Origin: Hydractinia symbiolongicarpus
Taxonomy: Eukaryota; Cnidaria; Hydrozoa; Anthoathecata; Hydractiniidae
Length of the DNA stretch: 64,000 nucleotides
NCBI RefSeq assembly: GCF_029227915.1
Contig: NC_079888.1
Span: 20,750,001-20,814,000, forward strand
Direction of reading: 5' to 3'
The position numbers and the translations under genes are program-made. Below are positions 48,783-63,944 of this stretch, piece after piece; the first letter of the stretch is position 1; the number at the start of each line of letters is the position of its first letter. The notes below the pieces were generated by a model. The model had not been told where the DNA came from, made no database searches, and saw only the letters and a program-made list of their open reading frames with translations.

Positions 48783-51700
48783 TTCTGTTGTAGCGCTTCA
48801 ATTAAGAATTAAGATAAAAAAGTCATTTTTTTTGCGGGAATAATCCTAGCCATTATCTCGCGCTGAAGAAATAGCGGCAGTTTCAAAAACTACATTTCAT
48901 TGACTTTCTAACGGTGTCAGTCCGTTTGAGTTACAACGGTTGGGTCACATATTCGTACCAACATGTATTTAGCGATATTTTTCTGATATTACTAGTTTGC
49001 ATCGCTTTTAACAATGAAACGATTGACTGTGGGATTTAATTGAGCTAACTTTGGACTGTCACCTGATAAATGTGATAAATGAGACAATTGGACTCCAAGA
49101 AATAACATTCTTCTTAATTTGACGTGATTGCCGGAACTCAGCGATTACACTGGGCTCTGTGGTAGCGCTTCATTTAAGAATTAAGATAAAAAAGTCATTT
49201 TTTTATTGCGGGACCAATCCTCGCCATTATCTCGGGCAGAAGAAATAGCGGCAGTTTCAAAAACTACATTTCATTGTCTTTCTAACGGTTTCAGTCCGTT
49301 TGAGTTACAACGGTTGGGTCACATATTCGTAACAACATGTATTTAGCGATATTTTTCTGATATTTCTAGGTTGCATCGCTTTTAACAATGAAACGATTGA
49401 CTGTGGGACTTAATTGAGCTAACTTTGGACTGTCACCTGATAAATGTGATAAAAGAGACAATTGGACTCCAAGAAAAAACATTCTTCTTAATTTGACATG
49501 ATTGCCGAAACTCAGCGATTACACTGGGCTTTGTGGTTGCGCTTCATTTAAGAATTATGATAAAAAAAAGTCATTTTTTTATTGTGGGACCAATCCTAGC
49601 CATTATCGCGCGCTGAGGAAATAGCGACAGTTTCTAAAACTACATTTCATTGACTTTCTAACGGTTTCAGTCCGCTTGAGTTACAACGGTTGGTCACATA
49701 TTCGTACCAACATGTATTTAGCGATATTTTTCTGATATTTCTAGGTTGCATCGCTTTTAACAATGAAACGATTGACTGTGGGAGTTAATTGAGCTAACTT
49801 TGGACTGTCACCTGATAAATGTGATAAATGAGACAATTGGACGCCAAGAAATAACATTCTTGTTAATTTGACGTGATTGCCGGAACTCAGCGATTACACT
49901 GGGCTCTGTTGTAGCGCTTCAATTAAGAATTAAGATAAAAAAGTCATTTTTTTTGCGGGAATAATCCTAGCCATTATCTCGCGCTGAAGAAATAGCGGCA
50001 GTTTCAAAAACTACATTTCATTGACTTTCTAACGGTGTCAGTCCGTTTGAGTTACAACGGTTGGGTCACATATTCGTACCAACATGTATTTAGCGATATT
50101 TTTCTGATATTACTAGGTTGCATCGCTTTTAACAATGAAACGATTGACTGTGGGATTTAATTGAGCTAACTTTGGACTGTCACCTGATAAATGTGATAAA
50201 TGAGACAATTGGACTCCAAGAAATAACATTCTTGTTAATTTTACGTGATTTCCGGAACTCAGCAATTACACTGGGCACTGTGGTAGCGCTTTATTTAAAA
50301 ATTAAGATACAAAAAGTCATTTTTTTTTGTGCGACCAATCCTAGCAGTTATCGCGCGCTAAAGAAATAGCGACAGTTTCAAGAATTACATTTCATTGACT
50401 TTCTAACGGTGTCAGTCCGTTTGAGTTACAACGGTTGGGTCACATATTCGTACCAACATGTATTTAGCGATATTTTTCTGATATTACTAGGTTGCATCGC
50501 TTTTAACAATGAAACGATTGACTGTGGAACTTAATTGAGCTAACTTTGGACTGTCACCTGATAAATGTGATAAAAGAGACAATTGGACTCCAAGAAAAAA
50601 CATTCTTCTTAATTTGACATGATTGCCGAAACTCAGCGATTACACTGGGCTCTGTGGTAGCGCTTCATTTACAAATTATGATAAAAAAAGTCATTTTTTT
50701 ATTGTAGGACCAATCCTAGCCATTATCGCGCGCTGAGGAAATAGCGACAGTTTCAAAAACTACATTTCATTGACTTTCTAACGGTGTCAGTCCGTTTGAG
50801 TTTTAACGGTTGTGTCACATATTCGTACCAACATGTATTTAGCGATATTTTTCTGATATTACTAGGTTGCATCGCTTTTAACAATGAAACGATTGACTGT
50901 GGGACTTAATTGAGCTAACTTTGGACTGTCACCTTATAAATGTGATAAATGAGACAATTGGACTCCAAGAAATAACATTCTTGTTAATTTGACGTGATTG
51001 CCGGAACTCAGCGATTACACTGGGCACTGTGGTAGCGCTTCATTTAAAAATTAAGATACAAAAAGTCATTTTTTTATCGTGGGACCAATCCTAGCCATTA
51101 TCTCGCGCTGAAGAAATAGCGGCAGTTTCAAAAACTACATTTCATTGACTTTCTAACGGTGTCAGTCCGTTTGAGTTTCAACGGTTGTGTCACATATTCG
51201 TACCAACATGTATTTAGCGATATTTTTTTATATTACTAGGTTGCATCGCTTTTAACAATGAAATGTTGTTACTGTGGGACTTAATTGAACTAACTTTGGA
51301 CGGTGACCTGATAAATGTGATAAATGAGACAATTGGACTCCAAGAAATAACATTCTTCTTAATTTGACGTGATTGCCGGAACTCAGCGATTACATTGGGC
51401 TCTGTGGTAGCGCTTCATTTAAGAATTAAGATAAAAAAGTCATTTTTTTATTGCGGGACCAATCCTAGCCATTATCTCGGGCAGAAGAAATAGCGGCAGT
51501 TTCAAAAACTACATTTCATTGACTTTCTAACGGTTTCAGTCCGTTTGAGTTACAACGGTTCGGTCACATATTTGTACCAACATGTATTTAGCGATATTTT
51601 TCTGATATTTCTAGGTTGCATCGCTTTTAACAATGAAACGATTGACTGTGGGACTTAATTGAGCTAACTTTGGACTGTCACCTGATAAATGTGATAAAAG

Positions 51701-52333
51701 AGACAATTGGACTCCAAGAAAAAACATTCTTCTTAATTTGACATGATTGCCGAAACTCAGCGATTACACTGGGCTTTGTGGTTGCGCTTCATTTAAGAAT
51801 TATGATAAAAAAAGTCATTTTTTTATTGTGGGACCAATCCTAGCCATTATCGCGCGCTGAAGAAATAGCGACAGTTTCAAAAATACATTTCATTGACTTT
51901 CTAACGGTTTCAATCCGTTTGAGTTACAACGGTTGGGTCACATATTCGTACCAACATATATTTAGCGATATTTTTCTGATATTTCTAGGTTGCATCGCTT
52001 TTAACAATGAAACGATTGACTGTGGGACTTAATTGAGCTAACTTTGGACTGTCACTTGATAAATGTGATAAATGAGACAATTGGACGCCAAGAAATAACA
52101 TTCTTGTTAATTTGACGTGATTGCCGGAACTCAGCGATTACACTGGGCTCTGTTGTAGCGCTTCAATTAAGAATTAAGATAAAAAGGTCATTTTTTTTTG
52201 CGGGAATAATCCTAGCCATTATCTCGCGCTGAAGAAATAGCGGCAGTTTCAAAAACTACATTTCATTGACTTTCTAACGGTGTCAGTCCGTTTGAGTTAC
52301 AACGGTTGCGTCACATATTCGTACCAACATGTA
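48783..52333. repeat. Partial 1121-bp trimer repeat and mosaic, monomers 131-140
   Basis: This stretch begins in the right part of the monomer at 48596; later starts are 48968, 49342, 49717, 50089, 50463, 50838, 51213, 51587 and 51961. Starts 48596 and 48968 match 49717 and 50089 at 1121 bp, including GGGAGTTAATTG, GACGCCAAG and GGGATTTAATTG. Beyond about 50.23 kb the pattern breaks into a mosaic. Oddities are an insertion giving GAAATGTTGTTACTG near 51262 and ATATATTTAGCG at the 51961 start. No other feature is seen. Confidence 0.8.
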
Positions 52334-54089
52334 TTTAGCGATATTTTTCTAATATTACTAGGTTGCATCGCTTTTAACAATGAAACGATTGACTGTGGGA
52401 TTTAATTGAGCTAACTTTGGACTGTCACCTGATAAATGTGATAAATGAGACAATTGGACTCCAAGAACTAACACTCTTGTTAACTTGACGTGATTGCCGG
52501 AACTCAGCGATTACACTGGGCACTGTGGTAGCGCTTCATTTAAAAATCAAGCTAAAAAAAGTCATTTTTTTACAGTGGGACCTATCCTAGCCGTTAGCAC
52601 GTGTTGAAGAAAAAGCGACAGTTTTAAGAACTACATTTCATTGACTTTCTAACGGTGTCAGTCCTTTTGAGTTACAACGGTTGGGTCACATATTCGTACC
52701 AACATGTATTTAGCGATATTTTTCTGATATTACTAGGTTGCATCGCTTTTAACTATGAAACGATTGACTGTGGGACTTAATTGAGCTAACTTTGGACTGT
52801 CACCTGATATATGTGATAAAAGAGACAATTGGACTCCAAGAAAAAACATTCTTCTTAATTTGACATGATTGCCGAAACTCAGCGATTACACTGGGCTTTG
52901 TGGTAGCGCTTCATTTAAGAATTATGATGAAAAAAGTCATTTTTTTATTGTGGGACCAATCCTAGCCATTATCGCGCGCTGACGAAATAGCGACAGTTTC
53001 AAAAACTACATTTCATTGACTTTCTAACGGTGTCAGTCCGTTTGAATTTCAACGGTTGTGTCACATATTCGTACCAACATGTATTTAGCGATATTTTTTG
53101 ATATTACTAGGTTGCATCGCTTTTAACAATGAAACTTTGACTGTGGGACTTAATTGAACTAACTTTGGACTGTGACCTGATAAATGTGATAAATGAGACA
53201 TTTGGACTCCAAGAAATAACATTCTTCTTAATTTGACGTGATTGCCGGAACTCAGCGATTACACTGGGCACTGTGGTAGCGCTTTATTTAAAAATTAAGA
53301 TACGAAAAGTCATTTTTTTATTGTGGGACCAATCCTAGCAGTTATGGCGCGCTAAAGAAATAGCGACAGTTTCAAGAATTACATTTCACTGACTTTTTAA
53401 CGGTGTCAGTCCGTTTGAGTTACAACGGTTGTGTCACATATTCGTACCAACATGTATTTAGCGATATTTTTCTGATATTACTAGGTTGCATGGCTTTTAA
53501 CAATGAAACGATTGACTGTGGGACTTAATTGAGCTAACTTTGGACTGTCACCTTATAAATGTGATAAATGAGACAATTGGACTCCAAGAAATAACATTCT
53601 TGTTAATTTGACGTGATTGCCAGAACTCAGCGATTACACTGGGCACTGTGGTAGCGCTTCATTTAAAAATTAAGCTAAAAAAAGTCATTTTTTTACAGTG
53701 GGACCTATCCTAGCCGTTAGCGCGTGTTGAAGAAAAAGCGACAGTTTTAAGAACTACATTTCATTGACTTTCTAACGGTGTCAGTCCTTTTGAGTTACAA
53801 CGGTTGCGTCACATATTCGTACCAACATGTATTTAGCGATATTTTTCTAATATTACTAGGTTGCATCGCTTTTAACAATGAAACGATTGACTGTGGGATT
53901 TAATTGAGCTAACTTTGGACTGTCACCTGATAAATGTGATAAATGAGACAATTGGACTCAAAGAAATAACATTCTTCTTAATATGACATGATTGCCGAAA
54001 CTCAGCGATTACACTGGGCTCTGTGGTAGCGCTTCAATTAAGAATTAAGATAAAAAAGTCATTTTTTTATTGTGGGACCAATCCTAGCC
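52334..54089. repeat. Block shared with 60.2-61.5 kb (monomers 141-145)
   Basis: Monomers start at 52334, 52709, 53084, 53457 and 53832. Starts 52709 to 53832 correspond to 60203, 60577, 60950 and 61325 at an offset of 7493-7494 bp (20 monomers). Shared rare markers are GCATGGCTTTTAAC, ACCTTATAAATG, TTTCTAATATTAC, GGGATTTAATTG and GGACTCAAAG with AATATGACATG. Correspondence ends near 54.0 kb, where the heptamer block begins. Confidence 0.83.
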
Positions 54090-57000
54090 GTTATCGCGCG
54101 CTAAAGAAATAGCGACAGTTTCAAAAACTACATTTCATTGACTTTCTAACGGTGTCAGTCCGTTTGAGTTACAACGGTTGGGTCACATATTCGTACCAAC
54201 ATGTATTTAGCGATATTTTTCTGATATTACTAGGTTGCATCGCTTTTAACTATGAAACGATTGACTGTGGGACTTAATTGAGCTAACTTTGGACTGTCAC
54301 CTGATAAATGTGTTAAAAGAGACAATTGGACTCCAAGAAAAAACATTCCTCTTAATTTGACATGATTGCCGAAACTCAGCGATTACACTGGGCTCTGTGG
54401 TAGCGCTTCATTTAAGAATTATGATAAAAAAAGTCTTTTTTTTATTGTGGGACCAATCCTAGCCATTATCGCGCGCTGAGGAAATAGCGACAGTTTCAAA
54501 AACTACATTTCATTGACTTTCTAACGGTGTCAGTCCGTTTGAGTTTCAACGGTTGTGTCACATATTCGTACCAACATGTATTTAGCGATATTTTTTTAGA
54601 TATTACTAGGTTGCATCGCTTTTAACAATGAAACGATTGACTGTGGGACTTAATTGACCTAACTTTGGACTGTGACCTGATAAATGTGATAAATGAGACA
54701 ATTGAACTCCAAGAAATAACACTCTTGTTAACTTGACGTGATTGCCGGAACTCAGCGATTACACTGGGCACTGTGGTAGCGCTTCATTTAAAAATCAAGC
54801 TAAAAAAAGTCATTTTTTTACAGTGGGACCTATCCTAGCCGTTAGCACGTGTTGAAGAAAAAGCGACAGTTTTAAGAACTACATTTCATTGACTTTCTAA
54901 CGGTGTCAGTCCTTTTGAGTTACAACGGTTGGGTCACATATTCGTACCAACATGTATTTAGCGATATTTTTCTGATATTACTAGGTTGCATCGCTTTTAA
55001 CTATGAAACGATTGACTGTGGGACTTAATTGAGCTAACTTTGGACTGTCACCTGATAAATGTGATAAAAGAGACAATTGGACTCCAAGAAAAAACATTCT
55101 TCTTAATTTGACATGATTGCCGAAACTCAGCGATTACACTGGGCTTTGTGGTAGCGCTTCATTTAAGAATTATGATGAAAAAAGTCATTTTTTTATTGTC
55201 GGACCAATCCTAGCCATTATCGCTCGCTGAGGAAATAGCGACAGTTTCAAAAACTACATTTCATTGACTTTCTAACGGTGTCAGTCCGTTTGAGTTTCAA
55301 CGGTTGTGTCACATATTCGTACCAACATGTATTTAGCGATATTTTTCTGATATTACTAGGTTGCATCGCTTTTAACTATGAAACGATTGACTGTGGGACT
55401 TAATTGAGCTAACTTTGGACTGTCACCTGATAAATGTGATAAAAGAGACAATTGGACTCCAAGAAAAAACATTCCTCTTAATTTGACATGATTGCCGAAA
55501 CTCAGCGATTACACTGGGCTCTGTGGTAGCGCTTCATTTAAGAATTATGATAAAAAAAGTCTTTTTTTTATTGTGGGACCAATCCTAGCCATTATCGCGC
55601 GCTGAGGAAATAGCGACAGTTTCAAAAAATACATTTCATTGACTTTCTAACGGTGTCAGTCCGTTTGAGTTTCAACGGTTGTGTCACATATTCGTACCAA
55701 CATGTATTTAGCGATATTTTTTTAGATATTACTAGGTTGCATCGCTTTTAACAATGAAACGATTGACTGTGGGACTTAATTGACCTAACTTTGGACTGTG
55801 ACCTGATAAATGTGATAAATGAGACAATTGGACTCCAAGAAATAACACTCTTGTTAACTTGACGTGATTGCCGGAACTCAGCGATTACACTGGGCACTGT
55901 GGTAGCGCTTCATTTAAAAATCAAGCTAAAAAAAGTCATTTTTTTACAGTGGGACCTATCCTAGCCGTTAGCACGTGTTGAAGAAAAAGCGACAGTTTTA
56001 AGAACTACATTTCATTGACTTTCTAACGGTGTCAGTCCTTTTGAGTTACAACGGTTGGGTCACATATTCGTACCAACATGTATTTAGCGATATTTTTCTG
56101 ATATTACTAGGTTGCATCGCTTTTAACTATGAAACGATTGACTGTGGGACTTAATTGAGCTAACTTTGGACAGTCACCTGATAAATGTGATAAAAGAGAC
56201 AATTGGACTCCAAGAAAAAACATTCTTCTTAATTTGACATGATTGCCGAAACTCAGCGATTACACTGGGCTTTGTGGTAGCGCTTCATTTAAGAATTATG
56301 ATGAAAAAAGTCATTTTTTTATTGTCGGACCAATCCTAGCCATTATCGCTCGCTGAGGAAATAGCGACAGTTTCAAAAACTACATTTCATTGACTTTCTA
56401 ACGGTGTCAGTCCGTTTGAGTTTCAACGGTTGTGTCACATATTCGTACCAACATGTATTTAGCGATATTTTTTGATATTACTAGGTTGCATCGCTTTTAA
56501 CAATGAAACTTTGGCTGTGGGTCTTAATTGAACTAACTTTGGACTGTGACCTGATAAATGTGATAAATGAGACATTTGGACTCCAAGAAATAACATTCTT
56601 CTTAATTTGACGTGATTGCCGGAACTCAGCGATTACACTGGGCACTGTGGTAGCGCTTTATTTAAAAATTAAGATACAAAAAGTCATTTTTTTATTGTGG
56701 GACCAATCCTAGCAGTTATCGCGCGCTAAAGAAATAGCGACAGTTTCAAAAACTACATTTCATTGACTTTCTAACGGTGTCAGTCCGTTTGAGTTACAAC
56801 GGTTGGGTCACATATTCGTACCAACATGTATTTAGCGATATTTTTCTGATATTACTAGGTTGCATCGCTTTTAACTATGAAACGATTGACTGTGGGACTT
56901 AATTGAGCTAACTTTGGACTGTCACCTGATAAATGTGTTAAAAGAGACAATTGGACTCCAAGAAAAAACATTCCTCTTAATTTGACATGATTGCCGAAAC

Positions 57001-59220
57001 TCAGCGATTACACTGGGCTCTGTGGTAGCGCTTCATTTAAGAATTATGATAAAAAAAGTCTTTTATTTATTGTGGGACCAATCCTAGCCATTATCGCGCG
57101 CTGAGGAAATAGCGACAGTTTCAAAAACTACATTTCATTGACTTTCTAACGGTGTCAGTCCGTTTGAGTTTCAACGGTTGTGTCACATATTCGTACCAAC
57201 ATGTATTTAGCGATATTTTTTTAGATATTACTAGGTTGCATCGCTTTTAACAATGAAACGATTGACTGTGGGACTTAATTGACCTAACTTTGGACTGTGA
57301 CCTGATAAATGTGATAAATGAGACAATTGAACTCCAAGAAATAACACTCTTGTTAACTTGACGTGATTGCCGGAACTCAGCGATTACACTGGGCACTGTG
57401 GTAGCGCTTCATTTAAAAATCAAGCTAAAAAAAGTCATTTTTTTACAGTGGGACCTATCCTAGCCGTTAGCACGTGTTGAAGAAAAAGCGACAGTTTTAA
57501 GAACTACATTTCATTGACTTTCTAACGGTGTCAGTCCTTTTGAGTTACAACGGTTGGGTCACATATTCGTACCAACATGTATTTAGCGATATTTTTCTGA
57601 TATTACTAGGTTGCATCGCTTTTAACTATGAAACGATTGACTGTGGGACTTAATTGAGCTAACTTTGGACTGTCACCTGATAAATGTGATAAAAGAGACA
57701 ATTGGACTCCAAGAAAAAACATTCTTCTTAATTTGACATGATTGCCGAAACTCAGCGATTACACTGGGCTTTGTGGTAGCGCTTCATTTAAGAATTATGA
57801 TGAAAAAAGTCATTTTTTTATTGTCGGACCAATCCTAGCCATTATCGCTCGCTGAGGAAATAGCGACAGTTTAAAAAACTACATTTCATTGACTTTCTAA
57901 CGGTGTCAGTCCGTTTGAGTTTCAACGGTTGTGTCACATATTCGTACCAACATGTATTTAGCGATATTTTTCTGATATTACTAGGTTGCATCGCTTTTAA
58001 CTATGAAACGATTGACTGTGGGACTTAATTGAGCTAACTTTGGACTGTCACCTGATAAATGTGATAAAAGAGACAATTGGACTCCAAGAAAAAACATTCC
58101 TCTTAATTTGACATGATTGCCGAAACTCAGCGATTACACTGGGCTCTGTGGTAGCGCTTCATTTAAGAATTATGATAAAAAAAGTCTTTTTTTTATTGTG
58201 GGACCAATCCTAGCCATTATCGCGCGCTGAGGAAATAGCGACAGTTTCAAAAACTACATTTCATTGACTTTCTAACGGTGTCAGTCCGTTTGAGTTTCAA
58301 CGGTTGTGTCACATATTCGTACCAACATGTATTTAGCGATATTTTTTTAGATATTACTAGGTTGCATCGCTTTTAACAATGAAACGATTGACTGTCGGAC
58401 TTAATTGACCTAACTTTGGACTGTGACCTGATAAATGTGATAAATGAGACAATGGGACTCCAAGAAATAACACTCTTGTTAACTTGACGTGATTGCCGGA
58501 ACTCAGCGATTACACTGGGCACTGTGGTAGCGCTTCATTTAAAAATCAAGCTAAAAAAAGTCATTTTTTTACAGTGGGACCTATCCTAGCCGTTAGCACG
58601 TGTTGAAGAAAAAGCGACAGTTTTAAGAACTACATTTCATTGACTTTCTAACGGTGTCAGTCCTTTTGAGTTACAACGGTTGGGTCACATATTCGTACCA
58701 ACATGTATTTAGCGATATTTTTCTGATATTACTAGGTTGCATCGCTTTTAACTATGAAACGATTGACTGTGGGACTTAATTGAGCTAACTTTGGACTGTC
58801 ACCTGATAAATGTGATAAAAGAGACAATTGGACTCCAAGAAAAAACATTCTTCTTAATTTGACATGATTGCCGAAACTCAGCGATTACACTGGGCTTTGT
58901 GGTAGCGCTTCATTTAAGAATTATGATGAAAAAAGTCATTTTTTTATTGTCGGACCAATCCTAGCCATTATCGCTCGCTGAGGAAATAGCGACAGTTTCA
59001 AAAACTACATTTCATTGACTTTCTAACGGTGTCAGTCCGTTTGAGTTTCAACGGTTGTGTCACATATTCGTACCAACATGTATTTAGCGATATTTTTTGA
59101 TATTACTAGGTTGCATCGCTTTTAACAATGAAACTTTGACTGTGGGTCTTAATTGAACTATCTTTGGACTGTGACCTGATAAATGTGATAAATGAGACAT
59201 TTGGACTCCAAGAAATAACA
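54090..59220. repeat. Heptameric unit of 2625 bp duplicated in tandem
   Basis: Starts 54206, 54581, 54957, 55332, 55707, 56083 and 56458 recur at 56831, 57206, 57582, 57957, 58332, 58708 and 59083, every one 2625 bp later. Limits are a C/A difference at 54089/56714 and a T/C difference at 56596/59221. Markers include GTGTTAAAAGAG, CAATTGAACTCC, TTTTTTTAGATATTAC, and GTTAGCACGTGTTG. Each heptamer contains an internal trimer repeat of 1126 bp (54581 against 55707, 54957 against 56083). Confidence 0.92.
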
Positions 59221-60712
59221 CTCTTGTTAACTTGACGTGATTGCCGGAACTCAGCGATTACACTGGGCACTGTGGTAGCGCTTCATTTAAAAATTAAGCT
59301 AAAAAAAGTCATTTTTTTACAGTGGGACCTATCCTAGCCGTTAGCGCGTGTTGAAGAAAAAGCGACAGTTTTAAGAACTACATTTCATTGACTTTCTAAC
59401 GGTGTCAGTCCTTTTGAGTTACAACGGTTGGGTCACATATTCGTACCAACATGTATTTAGCGATATTTTTCTGATATTACTAGGTTGCATCGCTTTTAAC
59501 TATGAAACGATTGACTGTGGGACTTAATTGAGCTAACTTTGGACTGTCACCTGATAAATGTGATAAAAGAGACAATTGGACTCCAAGAAAAAACATTCTT
59601 CTTAATTTGACATGATTGCCGAAACTCAGCGATTACACTGGGCTTTGTGGTAGCGCTTCATTTAAGAATTATGATGAAAAAAGTCATTTTTTTATTGTGG
59701 GACCAATCCTAGCCATTATCGCGCGCTGACGAAATAACGACAGTTTCAAAAACTACATTTCATTGACTTTCTAACGGTGTCAGTCCTTTGAGTTTCAACG
59801 GTTGTGTCACATATTCGTACCAACATGTATTTAGCGATATTTTTTGATATTACTAGGTTGCATCGCTTTTAACAATGAAACTTTGACTGTGGGACTTAAT
59901 TGAACTAACTTTGGACTGTGACCTGATAAATGTGATAAATGAGACATTTGGACTCCAAGAAATAACATTCTTCTTAATTTGACGTGATTGCCGGAACTCA
60001 GCGATTACACTGGGCACTGTGGTAGCGCTTCATTTAAAAATTAAGCTAAAAAAAGTCATTTTTTTACAGTGGGACCTATCCTAGCCGTTAGCGCGTGTTG
60101 AAGAAAAAGCGACAGTTTTAAGAACTACATTTCATTGACTTTCTAACGGTGTCAGTCCTTTTGAGTTACAACGGTTGGGTCACATATTCGTACCAACATG
60201 TATTTAGCGATATTTTTCTGATATTACTAGGTTGCATCGCTTTTAACTATGAAACCATTGACTGTGGGACTTAATTGAGCTAACTTTGGACTGTCACCTG
60301 ATAAATGTGATAAAAGAGACAATTGGACTCCAAGAAAAAACATTCTTCTTAATTTGACATGATTGCCGAAACTCAGCGATTACACTGGGCTTTGTGGTAG
60401 CGCTTCATTTAAGAATTATGATGAAAAAAGTCATTTTTTTATTGTGGGACCAATCCTAGCCATTATCGCGCGCTGACGAAATAACGACAGTTTCAAAAAC
60501 TACATTTCATTGACTTTCTAACGGTGTCAGTCCTTTGAGTTTCAACGGTTGTGTCACATATTCGTACCAACATGTATTTAGCGATATTTTTTGATATTAC
60601 TAGGTTGCATCGCTTTTAACAATGAAACTTTGACTGTGGGACTTAATTGAACTAACTTTGGACTGTGACCTGATAAATGTGATAAATGAGACATTTGGAC
60701 TCCAAGAAATAA
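59221..60712. repeat. 747-bp dimer repeat inside the nonamer
   Basis: Starts 59456 and 59830 recur at 60203 and 60577, offset 747 bp. Both copies have GTTAGCGCGTGTTGAAG, CGCTGACGAAATAACGAC and the shortened GTCAGTCCTTTGAG. The pair differs at GAAACGATTG (first copy) and GAAACCATTG (second). The same dimer is carried over into the second nonamer at 62824-63944. Confidence 0.85.
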
Positions 60713-63700
60713 CATTCTTCTTAATTTGACGTGATTGCCGGAACTCAGCGATTACACTGGGCACTGTGGTAGCGCTTTATTTAAAAATTAAGATACAAAA
60801 AGTCATTTTTTTATTGTGGGACCAATCCTAGCAGTTATCGCGCGCTAAAGAAATAGTGACAGTTTCAAGAATTACATTTCATTGACTTTTTAACGGTGTC
60901 AGTCCGTTTGAGTTACAACGGTTGTGTCACATATTCGTACCAACATGTATTTAGCGATATTTTTCTGATATTACTAGGTTGCATGGCTTTTAACAATGAA
61001 AGGATTGACTGTGGGACTTAATTGAGCTAACTTTGGACTGTCACCTTATAAATGTGATAAATGAGACAATTGGACTCCAAGAAATAACATTCTTGTTAAT
61101 TTGACGTGATTGCCAGAACTCAGCGATTACACTGGGCACTGTGGTAGCGCTTCATTTAAAAATTAAGCTAAAAAAAGTCATTTTTTTACAGTGGGACCTA
61201 TCCTAGCCGTTAGCGCGTGTTGAAGAAAAAGCGACAGTTTTAAGAACTACATTTCATTGACTTTCTAACGGTGTCAGTCCTTTTGAGTTACAACGGTTGC
61301 GTCACATATTCGTACCAACATGTATTTAGCGATATTTTTCTAATATTACTAGGTTGCATCGCTTTTAACAATGAAACGATTGACTGTGGGATTTAATTGA
61401 GCTAACTTTGGACTGTCACCTGATAAATGTGATAAATGAGACAATTGGACTCAAAGAAATAACATTCTTCTTAATATGACATGATTGCCGAAACTCAGCG
61501 ATTACACTGGGCTCTGTGGTAGCGCTTCATTTAAGAATTATGATAAAAAAAGTCTTTTTTTTATTGTGGGACCAATCCTAGCCATTATCGCGCGCTGAGG
61601 AAATAGCGACAGTTTCAAAAACTACATTTCATTGACTTTCTAACGGTGTCAGTCCGTTTGAGTTTCAACGGTTGTGTCACATATTCGTACCAACATGTAT
61701 TTAGCGATATTTTTTTAGATATTACTAGGTTGCATCGCTTTTAACAATGAAACGATTGACTGTCGGACTTAATTGACCTAACTTTGGACTGTGACCTGAT
61801 AAATGTGATAAATGAGACAATGGGACTCCAAGAAATAACACTCTTGTTAACTTGACGTGATTGCCGGAACTCAGCGATTACACTGGGCACTGTGGTAGCG
61901 CTTCATTTAAAAATCAAGCTAAAAAAAGTCATTTTTTTACAGTGGGACCTATCCTAGCCGTTAGCACGTGTTGAAGAAAAAGCGACAGTTTTAAGAACTA
62001 CATTTCATTGACTTTCTAACGGTGTCAGTCCTTTTGAGTTACAACGGTTGGGTCACATATTCGTACCAACATGTATTTAGCGATATTTTTCTGATATTAC
62101 TAGGTTGCATCGCTTTTAACTATGAAACGATTGACTGTGGGACTTAATTGAGCTAACTTTGGACTGTCACCTGATAAATGTGATAAAAGAGACAATTGGA
62201 CTCCAAGAAAAAACATTCTTCTTAATTTGACATGATTGCCGAAACTCAGCGATTACACTGGGCTTTGTGGTAGCGCTTCATTTAAGAATTATGATGAAAA
62301 AAGTCATTTTTTTATTGTCGGACCAATCCTAGCCATTATCGCTCGCTGAGGAAATAGCGACAGTTTCAAAAACTACATTTCATTGACTTTCTAACGGTGT
62401 CAGTCCGTTTGAGTTTCAACGGTTGTGTCACATATTCGTACCAACATGTATTTAGCGATATTTTTTGATATTACTAGGTTGCATCGCTTTTAACAATGAA
62501 ACTTTGACTGTGGGTCTTAATTGAACTATCTTTGGACTGTGACCTGATAAATGTGATAAATGAGACATTTGGACTCCAAGAAATAACACTCTTGTTAACT
62601 TGACGTGATTGCCGGAACTCAGCGATTACACTGGGCACTGTGGTAGCGCTTCATTTAAAAATTAAGCTAAAAAAAGTCATTTTTTTACAGTGGGACCTAT
62701 CCTAGCCGTTAGCGCGTGTTGAAGAAAAAGCGACAGTTTTAAGAACTACATTTCATTGACTTTCTAACGGTGTCAGTCCTTTTGAGTTACAACGGTTGGG
62801 TCACATATTCGTACCAACATGTATTTAGCGATATTTTTCTGATATTACTAGGTTGCATCGCTTTTAACTATGAAACGATTGACTGTGGGACTTAATTGAG
62901 CTAACTTTGGACTGTCACCTGATAAATGTGATAAAAGAGACAATTGGACTCCAAGAAAAAACATTCTTCTTAATTTGACATGATTGCCGAAACTCAGCGA
63001 TTACACTGGGCTTTGTGGTAGCGCTTCATTTAAGAATTATGATGAAAAAAGTCATTTTTTTATTGTGGGACCAATCCTAGCCATTATCGCGCGCTGACGA
63101 AATAACGACAGTTTCAAAAACTACATTTCATTGACTTTCTAACGGTGTCAGTCCTTTGAGTTTCAACGGTTGTGTCACATATTCGTACCAACATGTATTT
63201 AGCGATATTTTTTGATATTACTAGGTTGCATCGCTTTTAACAATGAAACTTTGACTGTGGGACTTAATTGAACTAACTTTGGACTGTGACCTGATAAATG
63301 TGATAAATGAGACATTTGGACTCCAAGAAATAACATTCTTCTTAATTTGACGTGATTGCCGGAACTCAGCGATTACACTGGGCACTGTGGTAGCGCTTCA
63401 TTTAAAAATTAAGCTAAAAAAAGTCATTTTTTTACAGTGGGACCTATCCTAGCCGTTAGCGCGTGTTGAAGAAAAAGCGACAGTTTTAAGAACTACATTT
63501 CATTGACTTTCTAACGGTGTCAGTCCTTTTGAGTTACAACGGTTGGGTCACATATTCGTACCAACATGTATTTAGCGATATTTTTCTGATATTACTAGGT
63601 TGCATCGCTTTTAACTATGAAACCATTGACTGTGGGACTTAATTGAGCTAACTTTGGACTGTCACCTGATAAATGTGATAAAAGAGACAATTGGACTCCA

Positions 63701-63944
63701 AGAAAAAACATTCTTCTTAATTTGACATGATTGCCGAAACTCAGCGATTACACTGGGCTTTGTGGTAGCGCTTCATTTAAGAATTATGATGAAAAAAGTC
63801 ATTTTTTTATTGTGGGACCAATCCTAGCCATTATCGCGCGCTGACGAAATAACGACAGTTTCAAAAACTACATTTCATTGACTTTCTAACGGTGTCAGTC
63901 CTTTGAGTTTCAACGGTTGTGTCACATATTCGTACCAACATGTA

